Shown: positions 21,971-34,172, counted from the stretch's first letter. The stretch: DNA of 64,000 bases from Pararge aegeria (GCF_905163445.1 NC_053193.1:4092001-4156000), one strand, 5' to 3'. Translations and numbers: made by a program. Notes: generated by a model not told the origin, from the sequence alone.

Positions 21971-22228
21971 TGTGGTGGTGAGGTATTATACCGGCAGTCC
22001 ACCATACTGGCCCAGTGCGGATTGGTGGACTCCACACACCTTTGAGAACATTATGGAGAACTCTCAGGCACGCAGGTTTCCTCACGATGTTTTTGTTCAA
22101 CGTTGAAGCATGTAATATTTTAATGAATTAAAACGCACATAACTCAGAAAAGGTTGAGGTGCGTTCTGGGGTTCAAACTCGGCCCCCGAAAGTAAAGCCG
22201 TAATCTATCCACTGGGCCATCATTGCTT
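21971..22228 (-). mobile_element. SINE S2 copy
   Basis: It has gcagtccaccatactggccc, ctcaggcacgcaggtttcct and the head near 22228 (ccactgggccatcattgctt on plus). Confidence 0.78.
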
Positions 22229-22339
22229 AATAATACTTAGGGATTAGGGATCACGACTCACGAGGTCTAGGTTTGATGCCCGGTTGGAACAAATATATGT
22301 TAGGTAAGTATTGTATTTATTTTTATGTGATTTAAATTT

Positions 22340-22620
22340 TGGCCGGGTTCAATTCCCAGAAAAGGCAATTGGGGAATTTATAATTTCCTCTGGTTTGGTG
22401 CTCTTCGGTCATGGCTAGCTACCACCTTACTATAGATAAAATCATGCCACTAAGTGATTTAGCGTTCCGGTACGATGCCACGTGGAAACACATCTCTAAC
22501 GGGGTAAAAGGTTACAAACAACGCTAAAGCTTACGCTTACAAAAGGTGACACGTCACGTCACGTAGGTGAGAATGCAATCAAAGGTTAATTTCTAGAAGC
22601 CACAGAACTAAAATAATGCA
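22340..22620 (+). mobile_element. SINE S3 copy
   Basis: It has gggttcaattcccag, atgccactaagtgatttagc and gttccggtacgatgcca. Confidence 0.65.
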
Positions 22621-23202
22621 GAACCCTTATTCAGCCATTATTGCATGCACTGGATTGTGTCCAAAAATAGTGAAAACGCCCCGTGCACGTCTCACCCGAC
22701 ACTTCGCAACATTTTTCCCATTTAATGATAATATAATAGTACTAAAGTGGAGTGGTTTTTGATGCTTCAGTATTTTTTGCGTACACGGTTTCTGTATGTT
22801 CTTAAATCTGTGGTAAAAGCATAAAAAATATATATATCTAGATGAGCCCTAATAGCCTTCAGAATCATGCTATGAAGTATTTTCAATCTCTTAATTTCTC
22901 TAGGTACTTCTCGCAGTCGATTATGACGATGTTACTGATTTATGTCCGTACATATTTACATAAGTACACCCACGCTAAAATTTGCTGTCCTTGTTATTAA
23001 AATTTATTAAATAGATCAAAAATGGTTCTATAACGACATAATTATAACGAGATCCGTGTATTGATTACACCTCGTTTTCGGATTATGAACGAACTGTGAT
23101 CTTAGTGACTTCCTCTGATACCTGTTTTCAAATCTATAAGGTACTTCATATCGTCGATAGATTCTTCACCGCGTTTGGTAGACGTCCGGGAAGTTTATAA
23201 AT
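22621..23202. other. Intergenic, nothing recognised
   Basis: AT-rich with no coding or repeat call. Confidence 0.4.
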
Positions 23203-23446
23203 AATAATTAAATATACTACGACAATACACACATCGCCATCTAGACCCAAAGTAAGCGTAACGTACTGTTATGGGTACTAAGATGACTGATGAATATTTT
23301 CATGAATACATAAATACTAAGAATATACATATAAACACACTGAAAAACATTCATGCTCATCACATAAATTTTCCAGTAGTGGGAACCGAACCCACGGCCT
23401 TGGACTCAGAAAGCAGAGTCGCTGCAAACTGCGCCAATCGTCCGTC
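23203..23446 (-). mobile_element. SINE S1 copy
   Basis: The minus-strand head is near 23446 and the tail (tactacgacaatacacacat on plus) at the left. Confidence 0.8.
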
Positions 23447-23509
23447 AGACTATACTGTATAATATAATGGGTTCTTAGGACGTCTAGATCCGCCAAGAAG
23501 AGCGACATG

Positions 23510-23687
23510 CTGTCATGGTTATAGGCTAGTGGTTAGAACTACGGCTTCACTTTCGGGCCCAAAGTTCAACTCCTAGCACGGCTAGGGAGACAATTATCTC
23601 CCCGGAGGATTTAAATTTACCTTCTCCCACAGCTATATCAACTCTCAAAGCACTTGTGCGCAAGTGGAAATAATACCCAGGGAAATG

Positions 23688-23719
<32 letters not shown>

Positions 23720-23930
23720 TCTCCCACAGCGGTATCAACCTTCAGAGCACAAGCACACATGTCGAAATAATATCCAAATAGTATATGTGTAATAATAAAC
23801 GGGGGTAAACTTCTCCTATTCCTCGTTCCCGTGATTTAGCAAGTGGACACGTGAATTATATCCCCTTTCAGAGGAAATGTTTGTTTCCTGCCTGTGATAG
23901 CCCTGCAGCTTGCACCTCTAACATTTCTAT
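23510..23930 (+). mobile_element. SINE S2 head joined to MITE M2 pieces
   Basis: The S2 head is at 23510-23581. M2 sequence (ctagggagacaattatctcc) follows. After an AT run at 23690-23720 comes a second M2 piece (ctcccacagcggtatcaacc). Confidence 0.65.
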
Positions 23931-24012
23931 GGCATTTGCATTTCAATCAATTAAAACATCACTTGCTTTAACGATGAAGATAAACATTGTGAGTAAACCT
24001 GCATGCTTTAGA
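23720..24012. repeat. Left arm of long inverted duplication
   Basis: It matches the reverse complement of 26898-27170 across an M2-S2 junction, apart from about 20 extra bases here. Both arms end in gcatgctttaga. Confidence 0.8.
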
Positions 24013-24134
24013 AAACACCCAGAAACTCAAAAACATTCATGTTTGTCAAATAAACATTTATCAGTTATGGGAATCGAACCCACAGCCTTGGATTCAGAAA
24101 GCAGAGCCACTGCCCACTGCGCAAATCGACCGTC
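24013..24134 (-). mobile_element. SINE S1 5' part
   Basis: It has the minus-strand head with gggaatcgaacccacagcc on plus. The tail half is missing; it abuts the inverted-duplication arm. Confidence 0.75.
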
Positions 24135-24494
24135 ACATGATTTTGACACATGTTTGTGTTGCAAGTAACTTTCGAGCAAATGTACGTAAAGACGCAAGAA
24201 CTTGCACAAGGGAAATGCGGCTCAGTAGTACAAAAATAACACAACTAAAAACTCGTCGAATTTTTGACCTTAATCCGATAACGTATGTAAGTGGATATGA
24301 CATTCCGACGATATCAAGCTTACCTATTGACAAAAGGTTTATTTATACATATCAAGGTCAGGGCTGTCCGTGATCCGGGGCAACGGGACTGTGCAATTTC
24401 AGTAACGTGCCTTCACGCCTATGGCAACTTTTCAGCGATTCGGAATCACTCTTTTTGGGTCTTTTTTTACTAAAAGGTATGAAGTTATATTATA

Positions 24495-24696
24495 CTAGCT
24501 GCTGCCGTTCTTCGTCCACGTTGTTTTATTATGGTTTCTTACAAACGCGTAGGCCTAAGTTAAAAAGGAGCCCATGTTATTCCCATCCATTCAACTTACT
24601 CTGTACCAAAGATCATTATTTAAAGTTGCTTATGCCCTAAGCGTGAAGGAAAGACGAACAAACCAACTTACTTTTGCTTTTTTAATATTAGTAAGA
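24495..24696 (-). mobile_element. Decayed Helitron-like element
   Basis: On plus, ctagctgctgccgttcttcg is at one end and tttaatattagtaaga at the other, the same end motifs as 21132-21470. Confidence 0.5.
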
Positions 24697-24699
24697 ATG

Positions 24700-25125
24700 T
24701 GGCAGAAAATACAGATGCTGGGAGAATTTTCCACACCTTATCAATGTGTATCTGAAACAGGGGTGAAAATATTTCGCTAAGCCCTTTTACTTACATTATG
24801 GTAGCGCCTTGGGTTTAAACTTTATACAGCACTTTTCATTATAAGTCGAGGATTGTATTGAGTTATGCGACATTGGTAATTAAGCTAACGAAGATGGTGA
24901 TTATGTACCCGGCCCTGCTGTGTCAGCATAGACCTTTATTTGGACAACTTTTCAATGGGTTTCATCATTGACGTAACCTACTACTTGATATGCGTGTTGT
25001 TTTTAAGAATAAGTAATTTAATGGAAAGAAAACTGAACTCTAGTACGATCACTTGATTTTCTTCCCGTATGTAAGTGGTTCATTAACTTCGCTAGCTTAG
25101 TAAAATAACGAAGAGCTGGGCTTTT
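24700..25125. other. Intergenic, nothing recognised
   Basis: No feature was called. Confidence 0.4.
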
Positions 25126-25129
25126 TTTT

Positions 25130-25338
25130 ATTTATTTTTTTATTCCACTTCAAACTAACCCTTGACTGCAATCTCACATGGAGGTAAGTGGATACAGTCT
25201 AAGATGGTAGCCAGCTAATCTGTTAGGGAGAATGGTAGTCATACATAGGTTTCTACGTTTCTATCGCATCGGAACAGTAAATCGCTTAACGGCACGTCTT
25301 TATGCTAACCTGGTAGCCTCCGCTACCAGGATAGCATA
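25130..25338 (-). mobile_element. SINE S3 fragment ending in a hairpin
   Basis: It carries S3 body motifs (aagatggtagccagctaatc, aatcgcttaacggcacgtct). The right edge 25301-25338 is a 17-bp-arm hairpin (tatgctaacctggtagc). Confidence 0.6.
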
Positions 25339-25849
25339 AACTATCATCATTATCTTATTTATTATTTATTATCATACATAGGTTTTAGACGCCGGGTATT
25401 GGTAGGCGATAAGTTTTGCGATTGCCTTGCCAATAAGTGCTATACTTACCACTATGAAATAAGCAAATCGTCACAAAGCAAGTTAGAAGCTGTATGCTAA
25501 TGTAACAAGCTTTATATGACGAGAATGTAGAATCGAGCATTGGTTGATTCATTACATTGTGACGTACTTAGGTGATGAATCACGATTCATGATTGATTGA
25601 GTCGATCTTAATTACGGACAGATATCCGATTAGCGAAAGGTATGACTGAATGAGTTTTCGAACAGTTTCGAAGTTGAAAACTTGACTACTAACAATATCA
25701 CAAACACAAAAATAAGACAAAGAAAATTAAGAGTATTATAATCTGTAGATCTTTAGAAGATACCGAGTGTCACTAGTTAGGTAAGAGAGCTTGGAAAGAA
25801 TAATATAAAGATAGTTACTCTCTTAGATAGAGAATTTATTTTATTAATC

Positions 25850-26225
25850 TCCAATATTTTGTGGTATCGAGCACGAGTTGAAATAATATCCAAATAATAT
25901 ACGCATCACACATCCAGGCCACCTCGACAATGGCATGTGCGGCTGCTACCAGTGCCGAGCAGGCCAAGAGGCGTAAATATGAAAACCTGGGTAGTAACTG
26001 TGCCTCGCTGCGGTGGTTTCGAAGACGTTTTAGATTTTATTTAGTTTTATATAGTTTATTTTAGGTTATATTTATAAAACACATAAAAATAATTTACTTA
26101 CGTGTAAAAAAAATCGGGGGTAAACTATTTCTATTTCGTGTTGCAGTTGGACACGTTAATTTTATTCTTTGTCAGGGGATAATGTCGGGAGATATAATTT
26201 TTATCTTTTGCCTATTCTAGCCGAA
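25850..26225 (+). mobile_element. MITE M2 interrupted by a LINE fragment
   Basis: M2 pieces are at about 25850-25905 (gttgaaataatatccaaata) and 26111-26225 (cgggggtaaact and on to gggagatataatttttatct). Between them lies the fragment of 25906-26110. Confidence 0.6.
25906..26110 (+). mobile_element. LINE 3' fragment nested in M2
   Basis: One frame reads SAEQAKRRKYENLGSNCASL before a stop. A AE(K/Q)AKRxKY motif occurs near the C-terminus of some LINE proteins. The tail is shared with 15576-15690. Confidence 0.5.
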
Positions 26226-26576
26226 CTGGGTGTATCCAAACGTTAAAATAGGTTTATCCAGCAGTGTACCTCGAACATTTTAGACAATGTCGAAGGCTTG
26301 TTTTTATTTATGTCAAAAATACCCAACAATTTTCGTTGCACTCCAACCTTGGACCGCTTAAGGTAATTCACTCTCTAATAAATATTCCATGCGTTATATA
26401 GAACAAATAAAGTATATTAAATATGTATTACTGCTATGTTTCTCGTTGACATGTAGTGAGGTAATATGTTACAGAATTACGAGCAGAGTAATGAATAATA
26501 AGTGTACTGTATGTTTTAAAATTATAGTACGCAAACGTCTTACGTATGTTGGTGTAAAATTTATTGATAAATAAAT

Positions 26577-26662
26577 ATATCATCATAGTCCACGGCTGGA
26601 CTGCTAAGTCTTTTGTAGGGAGTTCTAAATACCACAGTATTGCGCTGGTTGAATCTAGCATA
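26577..26662 (-). mobile_element. RTE-like LINE 3' end, short
   Basis: On plus it reads gtccacggctggactgctaa and gtctttTgtagggagttct-like, which is the antisense of the RTE-like 3' end. Confidence 0.6.
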
Positions 26663-26778
26663 TTTAATTTTATTTGGGATATTATGAAAATTAAGCTTAA
26701 TTGGCTATACTCCGCGAAAAGCAGGAGAATCTGTTGGGTGTGATGATCATGATTGTTAACACCCAGAAAGGGTGTTTA

Positions 26779-26985
26779 CAATCATCATCATCATCAACCT
26801 ATCACCAGCCCACTATAGGGCACGGATATCTTCTAAAAATGGGAAGGGTTGAGACCGTAGTCCACCACGCTGAATTGCGGATTGGTGAACTTCAAACTCT
26901 AAAGCATGCAGGTTTACTCACAATGTTTATCTTCACTGTTAAAGCAAGTGATATTTTTATTGATTGAAATGCAAATGGCATAGAA
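26779..26985 (-). mobile_element. SINE S2 copy
   Basis: The (ATC)n at the left is the antisense tail. gtagtccaccacgctgaatt and aaagcatgcaggtttactca follow. Confidence 0.75.
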
Positions 26986-27170
26986 ATGTTAGAGGGGCGA
27001 GCTGCAAATTTATATCCTCAGAAAGGGGATATAGTTCACGTGTCCACCGGCTAAATCACGGAAACAAGGAATAGGAGAAGTTTACCCCCGTTTATTATTA
27101 CACATATACTATTTGGATATTATTTCGACATGTGTGCTAGTGTTCTGAAGGTTGATACAGCTGTGGGAGA
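26898..27170. repeat. Right arm of long inverted duplication
   Basis: It is the reverse complement of 23720-24012, with 2.9 kb between arms. Confidence 0.8.
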
Positions 27171-27245
27171 AGATAAATTTATATCCTTTCCCCAGGGAGA
27201 TAATTGGGATTAATAACATTAGTTATGTCTCCAACTCCCGCCTAG
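26995..27245 (-). mobile_element. MITE M2 copy
   Basis: It carries aaggggatatagttcacgtg, gaagtttacccccgtttatt and gctgtgggagaagataaatt. The terminal motif ctcccgcctag is at 27233-27245. Confidence 0.65.
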
Positions 27246-27720
27246 TTATTATTGGAGACTTTTTTAGCGAAGCGTACTTTCATAGTGTAATTTCCTACGG
27301 GATCTTGTTATGGGGCCAGATTGCTGATATCGAAACCATATTTATATTGCAGAAAATAGCTGTACAATAAATATATAAACTTTAATCACGCGAATCCCTC
27401 CGAGAGAAATTTATAGAAATAGGTATACTTCACAATATATTTATAATAATATATTTGTAAGACAACACATTAATCTGTATAAACAAAAAGTGGATATAAA
27501 CAGTCGACTTACAAAAAATTGACATTAATTAGTGTCATCTGCATATCGTCTGCGAGAGGTACAGAAGTTATTTGTGGGATTGAGTATACGCTTTTAAAAT
27601 AATATGATTCCTAAGTTAGTTTTGGATCTACCAATTCATAACTTTAAAGAATATGTTAAAACACATTTAGCGAGGTTGCAATAATGATACAATATAAATA
27701 AGGTACATTACGTAATACAA
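27246..27720 (+). mobile_element. LINE RT C-terminal remnant
   Basis: It reads AYFHSVISYGILLWGQIADI and ETIFILQKIAV, the conserved post-RT block of CR1/jockey-type LINEs. Remnants of the downstream segment (SLREKF, then FKEYVKTH) follow with many stops. Confidence 0.75.
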
Positions 27721-29090
27721 TTGATGGATATCCTAATTCGCCGCTTTCATCTTTCACAAGATTTCTATCTTGTGCTGTGAAATGAATGCTGAAATGTAAA
27801 ATAGTTGATGTTGGATTTTTTTTGAAGAAATTTATTTTTCACGTTTCCCACCATAACTTTTTTAAACACACATTTGATTACCATGCTATATTTATTATTG
27901 CGCATATTTACTACCAACCAACCAGGCAGTACCAGGAGTTCATAAACACAACTCAATATAGACTATATGATATATCTTGTGATCTCATTGAGATTATCTT
28001 AATAGACATGTGGACTCTATTGTTACTGCCAAATGTCAAGTCTTTGTAAATGTATCGATCGGGCGGTTCGACTAGTAGTAACATATTATTATCATCGTCT
28101 CGAATCGAAAACATTGTTTGTGACATTGTAAAGTTAATTAATATTTGAATTGTATATTGCGTATACAATATACAGCTATATAAAGTACCTACTTCAGCTA
28201 CTATGTAATATAAAACGTTATAATGGGTACATATATATATATATAACAGCTTTCATAAAAATATTGCTCGGCTTTGTCAGAAAACTTTATCTCAATAATT
28301 AGTCGACCAAGATCAATATAAATATCTCGCCGGCGTACTGGCGCCTTAAATTTGAAGGAGGTGAAAATTAAATTATGTTTATACATTTCTTAATTCAATT
28401 TACTTAACAGGTAAATAAATCAATTAAACGTAGAACTTTAAACGATATACGACGGGGTTTTATTTTCCTTTATTATTTTTATTTAATTGGGGTCCGTTTT
28501 CTCTAACGTCGGACCAGGCAATGCCTAAGTAAGTAAGGCCTAAACAAAGAAGATTCCTAGGCATAAAATTGATTTTCACTAGGCAACTCATATAACTGTC
28601 TATGTGTAACTTGTCTATGGTTCGTGTTACAAGATTGAAGATTATTAAAAAATAACCAAATTTATATTTTTTTCATCTATCAAGTATCAGTTTACGAGTA
28701 TAAACTTTACGATCCGCTGTATCGGATATGTATGTGTCGTAGCTTTAGACGGCGTGAAACGTTTTTTTTCTCTAGGAATCATAAAAATCACTTGGCATCC
28801 AAAATAGGCGATTTCTAGGTTTAGTGAAAACGGGCATAAGTAGCTTTAGAACGAAGAAAAACTGTATTTTTTTTGGGGACGGAGAACCACACAAGAAGAC
28901 ACGAAGTACAAAAAATATTGCCAGGAGAACCGTCATCTGCATTATCATCGTGATCCCTTTTATCGTCTCCTCTCAGAATAAGAACGGTTTAGACGATTAG
29001 CTCTTTAAATAACTCTACCAGCTCATCATAGACAAATCATTTTTTTGCACAATTTTCACACAAATTCATTAAAATTACCCAAATACAACT
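27721..29090. other. Intergenic, nothing recognised
   Basis: AT-rich. Several 60-87 residue open frames show no recognisable family. Confidence 0.4.
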
Positions 29091-29628
29091 ATATATTTCC
29101 ACAAAAAATGGCATGCAAAGGCAGTCTTATTGCTAAAAATAGCCCTTGGGGAAAGTAATTCAACAATTTTAAAGGATAGCTGCTCAATATAATATAACAT
29201 ACACTATAATCAGATACTGACATAAATATTTATTAAATTTGATCGGTTATCTTAAATACTTAATGTTACATTAAAATACTTTTGTATCCTGTTACAGGCT
29301 CGAAAATTGACTAATTGGCGTCATTAAAATAGTCACTAAAAGCCATAATTTGTTATAACTTTTAACCGACACACAGGTACGCATTTCCCTCGGTTTTCCC
29401 TGCTAGTTCTGTATCCCATATATTTGCGATAATTTATGATGATCTTTAATATACTTTCGTACTTCTATTCATTTTAGAGGATTCAATCATAATCATTTAG
29501 ACAATTTCGCGTAAACGGCTTTACATCTACCTTAAAACTGAAGATTTACCTATTTTATAGAAATCGTGTTCTTTGACGAGATATGAGGTAGCCTACGAAA
29601 CTTTAGGTAGCTAGGTTGATAGCTAGGT

Positions 29629-29902
29629 AGCGGTGATAGCCTAGTTGTTAGGGCTTCGGCTACACCTTCGGGGGCTGAGTTCGATTCCCACCTCTAACTT
29701 TTCTAAGTTATGTGCGTTGTTCACAATTAAATTATCACTTGCTTCAACGATGAAGGTCAAAGATAAAACAACGTGAGGATATCTGCATGCTTGAAAGTTC
29801 TCCATAATGTTCTCAAAGGTGTGGAGTCCATCAATTCGCACTGGGACTTCGCAATGCCCTGTGGGTCGGTTATGGGTTGATACGATGATGATGATGAAGC
29901 TT
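29629..29902 (+). mobile_element. SINE S2, near full length
   Basis: The head is agcggtgatagcctagttgt, the B-box-like part gagttcgattccca and the tail gatgatgatgatgaa. Confidence 0.82.
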
Positions 29903-30109
29903 TCTGACCCATTCAGTTGATCATCTCTATGCAAAAAAATCATCACAATCCGTTAGCCTGATGAATACATTTAACCATCTTTCAAGATCTCAAAAAATAC
30001 AGAAACGGGGCCCTGAATCTAATCCTTATTTTTTTCATAATAGGCTTATTACCTAAAGATTTATAACTGAGTTATATTAAAACCATACAAATAAAATCGG
30101 TTTCTGTTT

Positions 30110-30275
30110 CTACAGGGCATCGAACCGGAACGCAAAATTCCGTAGCGGCATGTCTTTGTGCGTAGGACGAAAATTAGCCACGGACGAAGCCTCCCGCCAG
30201 ACTAGAAAAGAGATAATTTTGAAATAATAAATTCTCAAATTGGCCTTGCCGGCGTACGAACCCGGGACCTCGTAT
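30110..30275 (-). mobile_element. SINE S3 fragment
   Basis: It has gcggcatgtctttgtgcgta, acgaagcctcccgccagac and cgaacccgggacctcgt. Confidence 0.65.
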
Positions 30276-32070
30276 TTATATATAAATAAATAACTTGTAT
30301 CATACAATGGAGCGCGAACCGAAATAAATATTATCTATCATATTTAGAGTGAATTCCTTTTATTCGGATTAATTATAACTATAACAGTGTGTGAATAGCG
30401 TGGATTGGTGTTACAAAATTGTCGCCAAAAGTAGTATGTTTCACCAATATAATAATTATCACTTCCAATTATATGTGAGTGGAAACATATAGCATGTTTT
30501 ATATGTTTTAGGGCGCATTGCTCGACTGATGGACATGGCCACCTGGTCAGGCGTAGGGTTGGCACCTTGATATCAAAATTAAAAGTGGTTCTTACATATT
30601 ACAGATAAAATTTCTTTTTATTTATTAATAAAAAATATAACATATCCAATTACTGTAAAGGTCATGCCCGCGTGAGAAGAACAATACACATTACTAGAGT
30701 TCATCAATATTTAGTAAGCATAAACAAAAATAAGAAAAAAAATTGACTTTGAAAATAAATGTTATACCAACTCAAAAGCAATACATAAATATTTTCTACA
30801 ACATTTTTAAATCGATGCCAAGTCAAATGTAAAAATAGATTGGTTCCGTCTATCGAGTAATCAGGGAGTCACACATAAAAAGGTTTATGAATTACCTCCT
30901 TCAATTTGGAAGTCGTTTAAAAATTTTAATGAATTGTATTATAATGAATTTTGAATAATAATGAAATTTTAATGAAATAGACAAAATATTAGTAATATAA
31001 GTATTTGGAGAATTTGTTGTTAAAAATCAACGGTAGAATGTTCAATTTTATCTATTATATCTCGTCTAACTCATTTTTACAACAATATAGTCGACGTAGG
31101 TCTCCGCCATGCTTTTCCAAAGATCCCAATCTCTACACTAAGTCCTGCAATCCCTGATTGGGCCAATTTTCTGTGTAAAAATATCTCTCCACCTTTTCGT
31201 TATAGGCCTTTTACCTGTCTTGAAATATCTATTTAGTTAGTCAGTTTGGCCTTTGCATACGAAAATATAAAAATGTAATGAAAAATATATATTTGTATTT
31301 TAAATGACTTCTGGAGCAAGAATGTGTATTTTTCCTTTTCTATATCTATATATTGTCCTTTTTATCATACTTTTAATGCTTACCTTATCTCTTAGTCCAA
31401 CTCGCAACTCGCACACTTCATATATCTGCCATGCTAATGAAAAAGGCTGCTTTCAACTGTTCCTGTATCTGGAAAAGAGCTCCACTTACGTATCTTGTCG
31501 TTCTTTTCTACTGAAATACGGAGATACGTAGAAAACAATGCACCTTTTGCAGAATTGAGACAAATCTGAAACTAAATGACAGACGAAGAATTAGCACAGC
31601 ATGAACTTAAATAATGAATTGTAAAACGTTGACAACCCTATCTTAAGTAACCTGAAACGACAACGAAAATTTTCGAACTCAATACCAACTTTTGCATAAG
31701 TTATTGTAGTAATGCTTGATTTACATTCTCAAATTTGGGTCACCTTACCTTACGCTTTTGAAAGTAGTCCATCCAGATTCCGGTAGAAAAAGAAGTAAAG
31801 GCCATTATTCTTGAAGTTGAGAACACCAATTTGGAGTCTACTTCAGTCATTTACATGCATTGCTTGTTATTTTGGGTTCCGTGAAATCATTATATTGAAT
31901 TTTTATTTTCTTATTTATTTTACAGCTGCAACTCGGCAATCTGTCATGAGACATTGGTGGTAAATCTGTGGGTTTTTGTGTGTTTTTTTATCCCAGGGTG
32001 TCATCCATTGATGAATTTATCCTAGTAGCTCTAAAATCTACTAAATTTGGAACAAGCATTAGAAAAAAAA
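30276..32070. other. Intergenic, nothing recognised
   Basis: A 75-residue open frame at 31304-31531 begins with a hydrophobic stretch but resembles nothing I know. I do not call it a gene. Confidence 0.4.
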
Positions 32071-32169
32071 AGGAGAAAAGGTACAATAGGCGGCTTTATC
32101 GCTTAAGAGCGATCTCTACCAAGACCGAGACCAAGTTTGATCCTAGGCACCGCTAACTATTTGGAGTTA

Positions 32170-32273
32170 TGTGTTATAAAAACAATTAAAATCTCACTTG
32201 CTTTAACGGTGAAGGAAAACATCGTGAGGAAACCTGCATGCACGAGAGTTCTTCACAACGTTCTCAAATGTAT
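32170..32273 (+). mobile_element. SINE S2 fragment
   Basis: It has cacttgctttaacggtgaag and aaacctgcatgcacgagag. Confidence 0.7.
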
Positions 32274-32429
32274 AAATAATTATGGGTAATTTCATGTATG
32301 TTTATATCTTATTTGTATTTATATGTAATATATTTATATATATATTATAGTAATATACTTTATTCCTATATTTGTATGATTTTTAGATCTTACTGATTGC
32401 AGCACCTAACTCTTTTCTGTGTTTTTTCC

Positions 32430-33018
32430 TTTCACGCCTTTGGTTGCCTGGAAGAAATCGCTATGTAGCGATAAGGCCACCAAATTGTACTCGCTTGCTC
32501 TGTATTTATATCTCTGTAAATACTTTTTGATGGTGATTTTCAGTGATGAATTACGGTACTGAGACATGGTCGCTAACTATGGGCCTCATGGCTCAGAGTC
32601 ACTCAGCGGGCGATGGAGAGAGCTATGCTAGGAGTATCTCTACGTGATCAAATCAGGAGGAGATCTGTAGAAGAACTAGAGTTACCGACATAGCTCAGCG
32701 AGTCGCGAAGCTGAAGTAGCAATGGGCAGGGCACATAGCTCAGAGAACCGATGGACGTTGGGGTCTTAAGGTGCTGGAATGGCGACCCCGCGCCGGTAAG
32801 CGCAGCGTAGGTCGGCCCCCAACGAGGTGGACTGATGACATCAGGCGACTCGCTGGGAGCCGCTGGAGGCAAGCGGACCAGGACCGTGTATTGTGGAACT
32901 CCCTACAAAAGACCTATGTCCAGCTGTGGACGTCGATTGTTTGACATGATGATGATGATGATGATGATGATTTTTCTTTGGTGTATAATAAAAGTGTATT
33001 CATTCATTTATTCATTCA
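32430..33018 (+). mobile_element. LINE 3' end split by an RTE-like LINE
   Basis: The piece ggttgcctggaagaaatcgc and on to tgtaaatacttttt (to about 32530) continues at about 32971 with ctttggtgtataataaaagt and a CATT-rich tail. The middle is a different LINE. Confidence 0.75.
32531..32970 (+). mobile_element. RTE-like LINE 3' end with (GAT)n tail
   Basis: It encodes, in one frame with one stop, QWAGHIAQRTDGRWGLKVLE, GRPPTRWTDDIRRLAGSRW and QTYVQ-like LQKTYVQLWTSIV. It ends in tgacatgatgatgatgatga. This is the well-known C-terminal block of insect RTE-like elements. Confidence 0.85.
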
Positions 33019-33236
33019 TGTGTGTGAACTGTGAGGTGCTATAATAGGTTATTAATCATGAAGCTTTATCCCTTACACTCAATTTAATAAGTAGGTAGCT
33101 ACGTGCTGACTGTAATATTAATGTCATGTTTAAAGGTGTCGATTAGTTGAATGCTTGCGAATTTTATAAATGTTTCACATTTCGATTTACTGAGTTTTGC
33201 ATTAATCAACTAGCGAATTAAAGTTTTATTTTTAAC

Positions 33237-33395
33237 TGCCAATAACTCATCCAGTACATCTGATTTTAGTCCATTGCAGATAAAAATAAAAAATAAAAAA
33301 ATTTTTTTTCTTCTGGTACAAGTTGGTACCTGTATCCCTCTGTCGGTTAACTGCCAATAACTCATCTAATACATCTGATTATAGTCTCGAGACTG
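33237..33395. repeat. Two direct copies of a ~40-bp unit
   Basis: taactgccaataactcatc and on to acatctgatt occur at about 33237 and 33350, 113 bases apart. Confidence 0.7.
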
Positions 33396-33424
33396 ATTGC
33401 AGATATTGATTAAAAAAAAAACTT

Positions 33425-33619
33425 TTGTTATACTTCAAGTGGGTATGCCATCGACTGGACGAAAAATTCCTCGGTCGTTTAATCAGTGTCTTGGACGAGT
33501 GTACTGAATACCGGAAAGAGTTAAAGGAGATTTCGGACGAGGTCGGGATGGGCAAATACCGACGGTGCTTCAGTTTACTGTGCCTCAGTCTTTGTTATAC
33601 ATTTTTAATTGTATTATAA
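33425..33619 (+). other. Open frame of unknown status (64 residues)
   Basis: It reads HRLDEKFLGRLISVLDECTE, YRKELKEISDEVG and a hydrophobic end. The charged, helix-like composition is unlike the neighbouring noise. There is no good Kozak context and no convincing splice sites (upstream cttcaag is weak). It may be a transposon remnant. Confidence 0.2.
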
Positions 33620-33834
33620 TTTTTTTTTTTATAACTCACGACTAGTATTACAGGAATTTTCGTAATTCACTAGTGTAGATTTGTATAATGTCGTGGGTTG
33701 TGTTTTACGGGTTTATGTACGAATTTTTCATTACTTAGTGTTCAGTCTAATGCGCAATGTGTCGGTATAGATGCTTAATTTAAAAGAACTTTGGTGTACG
33801 TTACAATACATTTAGCAACGTCATATTTAATTGA

Positions 33835-34172
33835 ATTTGTACACAATTTTACAATAAACTACCGGTTGATATCTCTAAAAAAAGATCAAAGTTTGCATTA
33901 AACGTAAGCTTATCGAAAAGCAGAACTAAAAGGATAACGTAAACTAAAAAAAGGTTTTGAATTATTGATCTAACCAAGTTGCTTTTTAATAGTTTCACCT
34001 CAATGACAATGAGAGCTGGTGATGAGAAATGGACGGTTTTTCTTAGTCCAGGGTTATAAATGAACGAATGTAGTTGTCGCCATCACCAGACAAGACCAGC
34101 GAAAATTTAGATATTATTAGTTCCCAGATTGCCTCAGCCGGAGGTCGGATCTCCCACTTATTAGCCACATCA
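33835..34172 (+). mobile_element. LINE 3' remnant followed by S3 piece
   Basis: ataaactaccggttgatatc and cattaaacgtaagcttatcg match the LINE at 57245-57668. The end (about 34075-34172) resembles minus-strand S3. Confidence 0.6.

Noticed and set aside
31304..31531. Short frame with a hydrophobic N-terminus, possible small membrane protein
   Set aside because: Hydrophobicity is expected from T-rich DNA; no homology, Kozak context or conservation could be seen.
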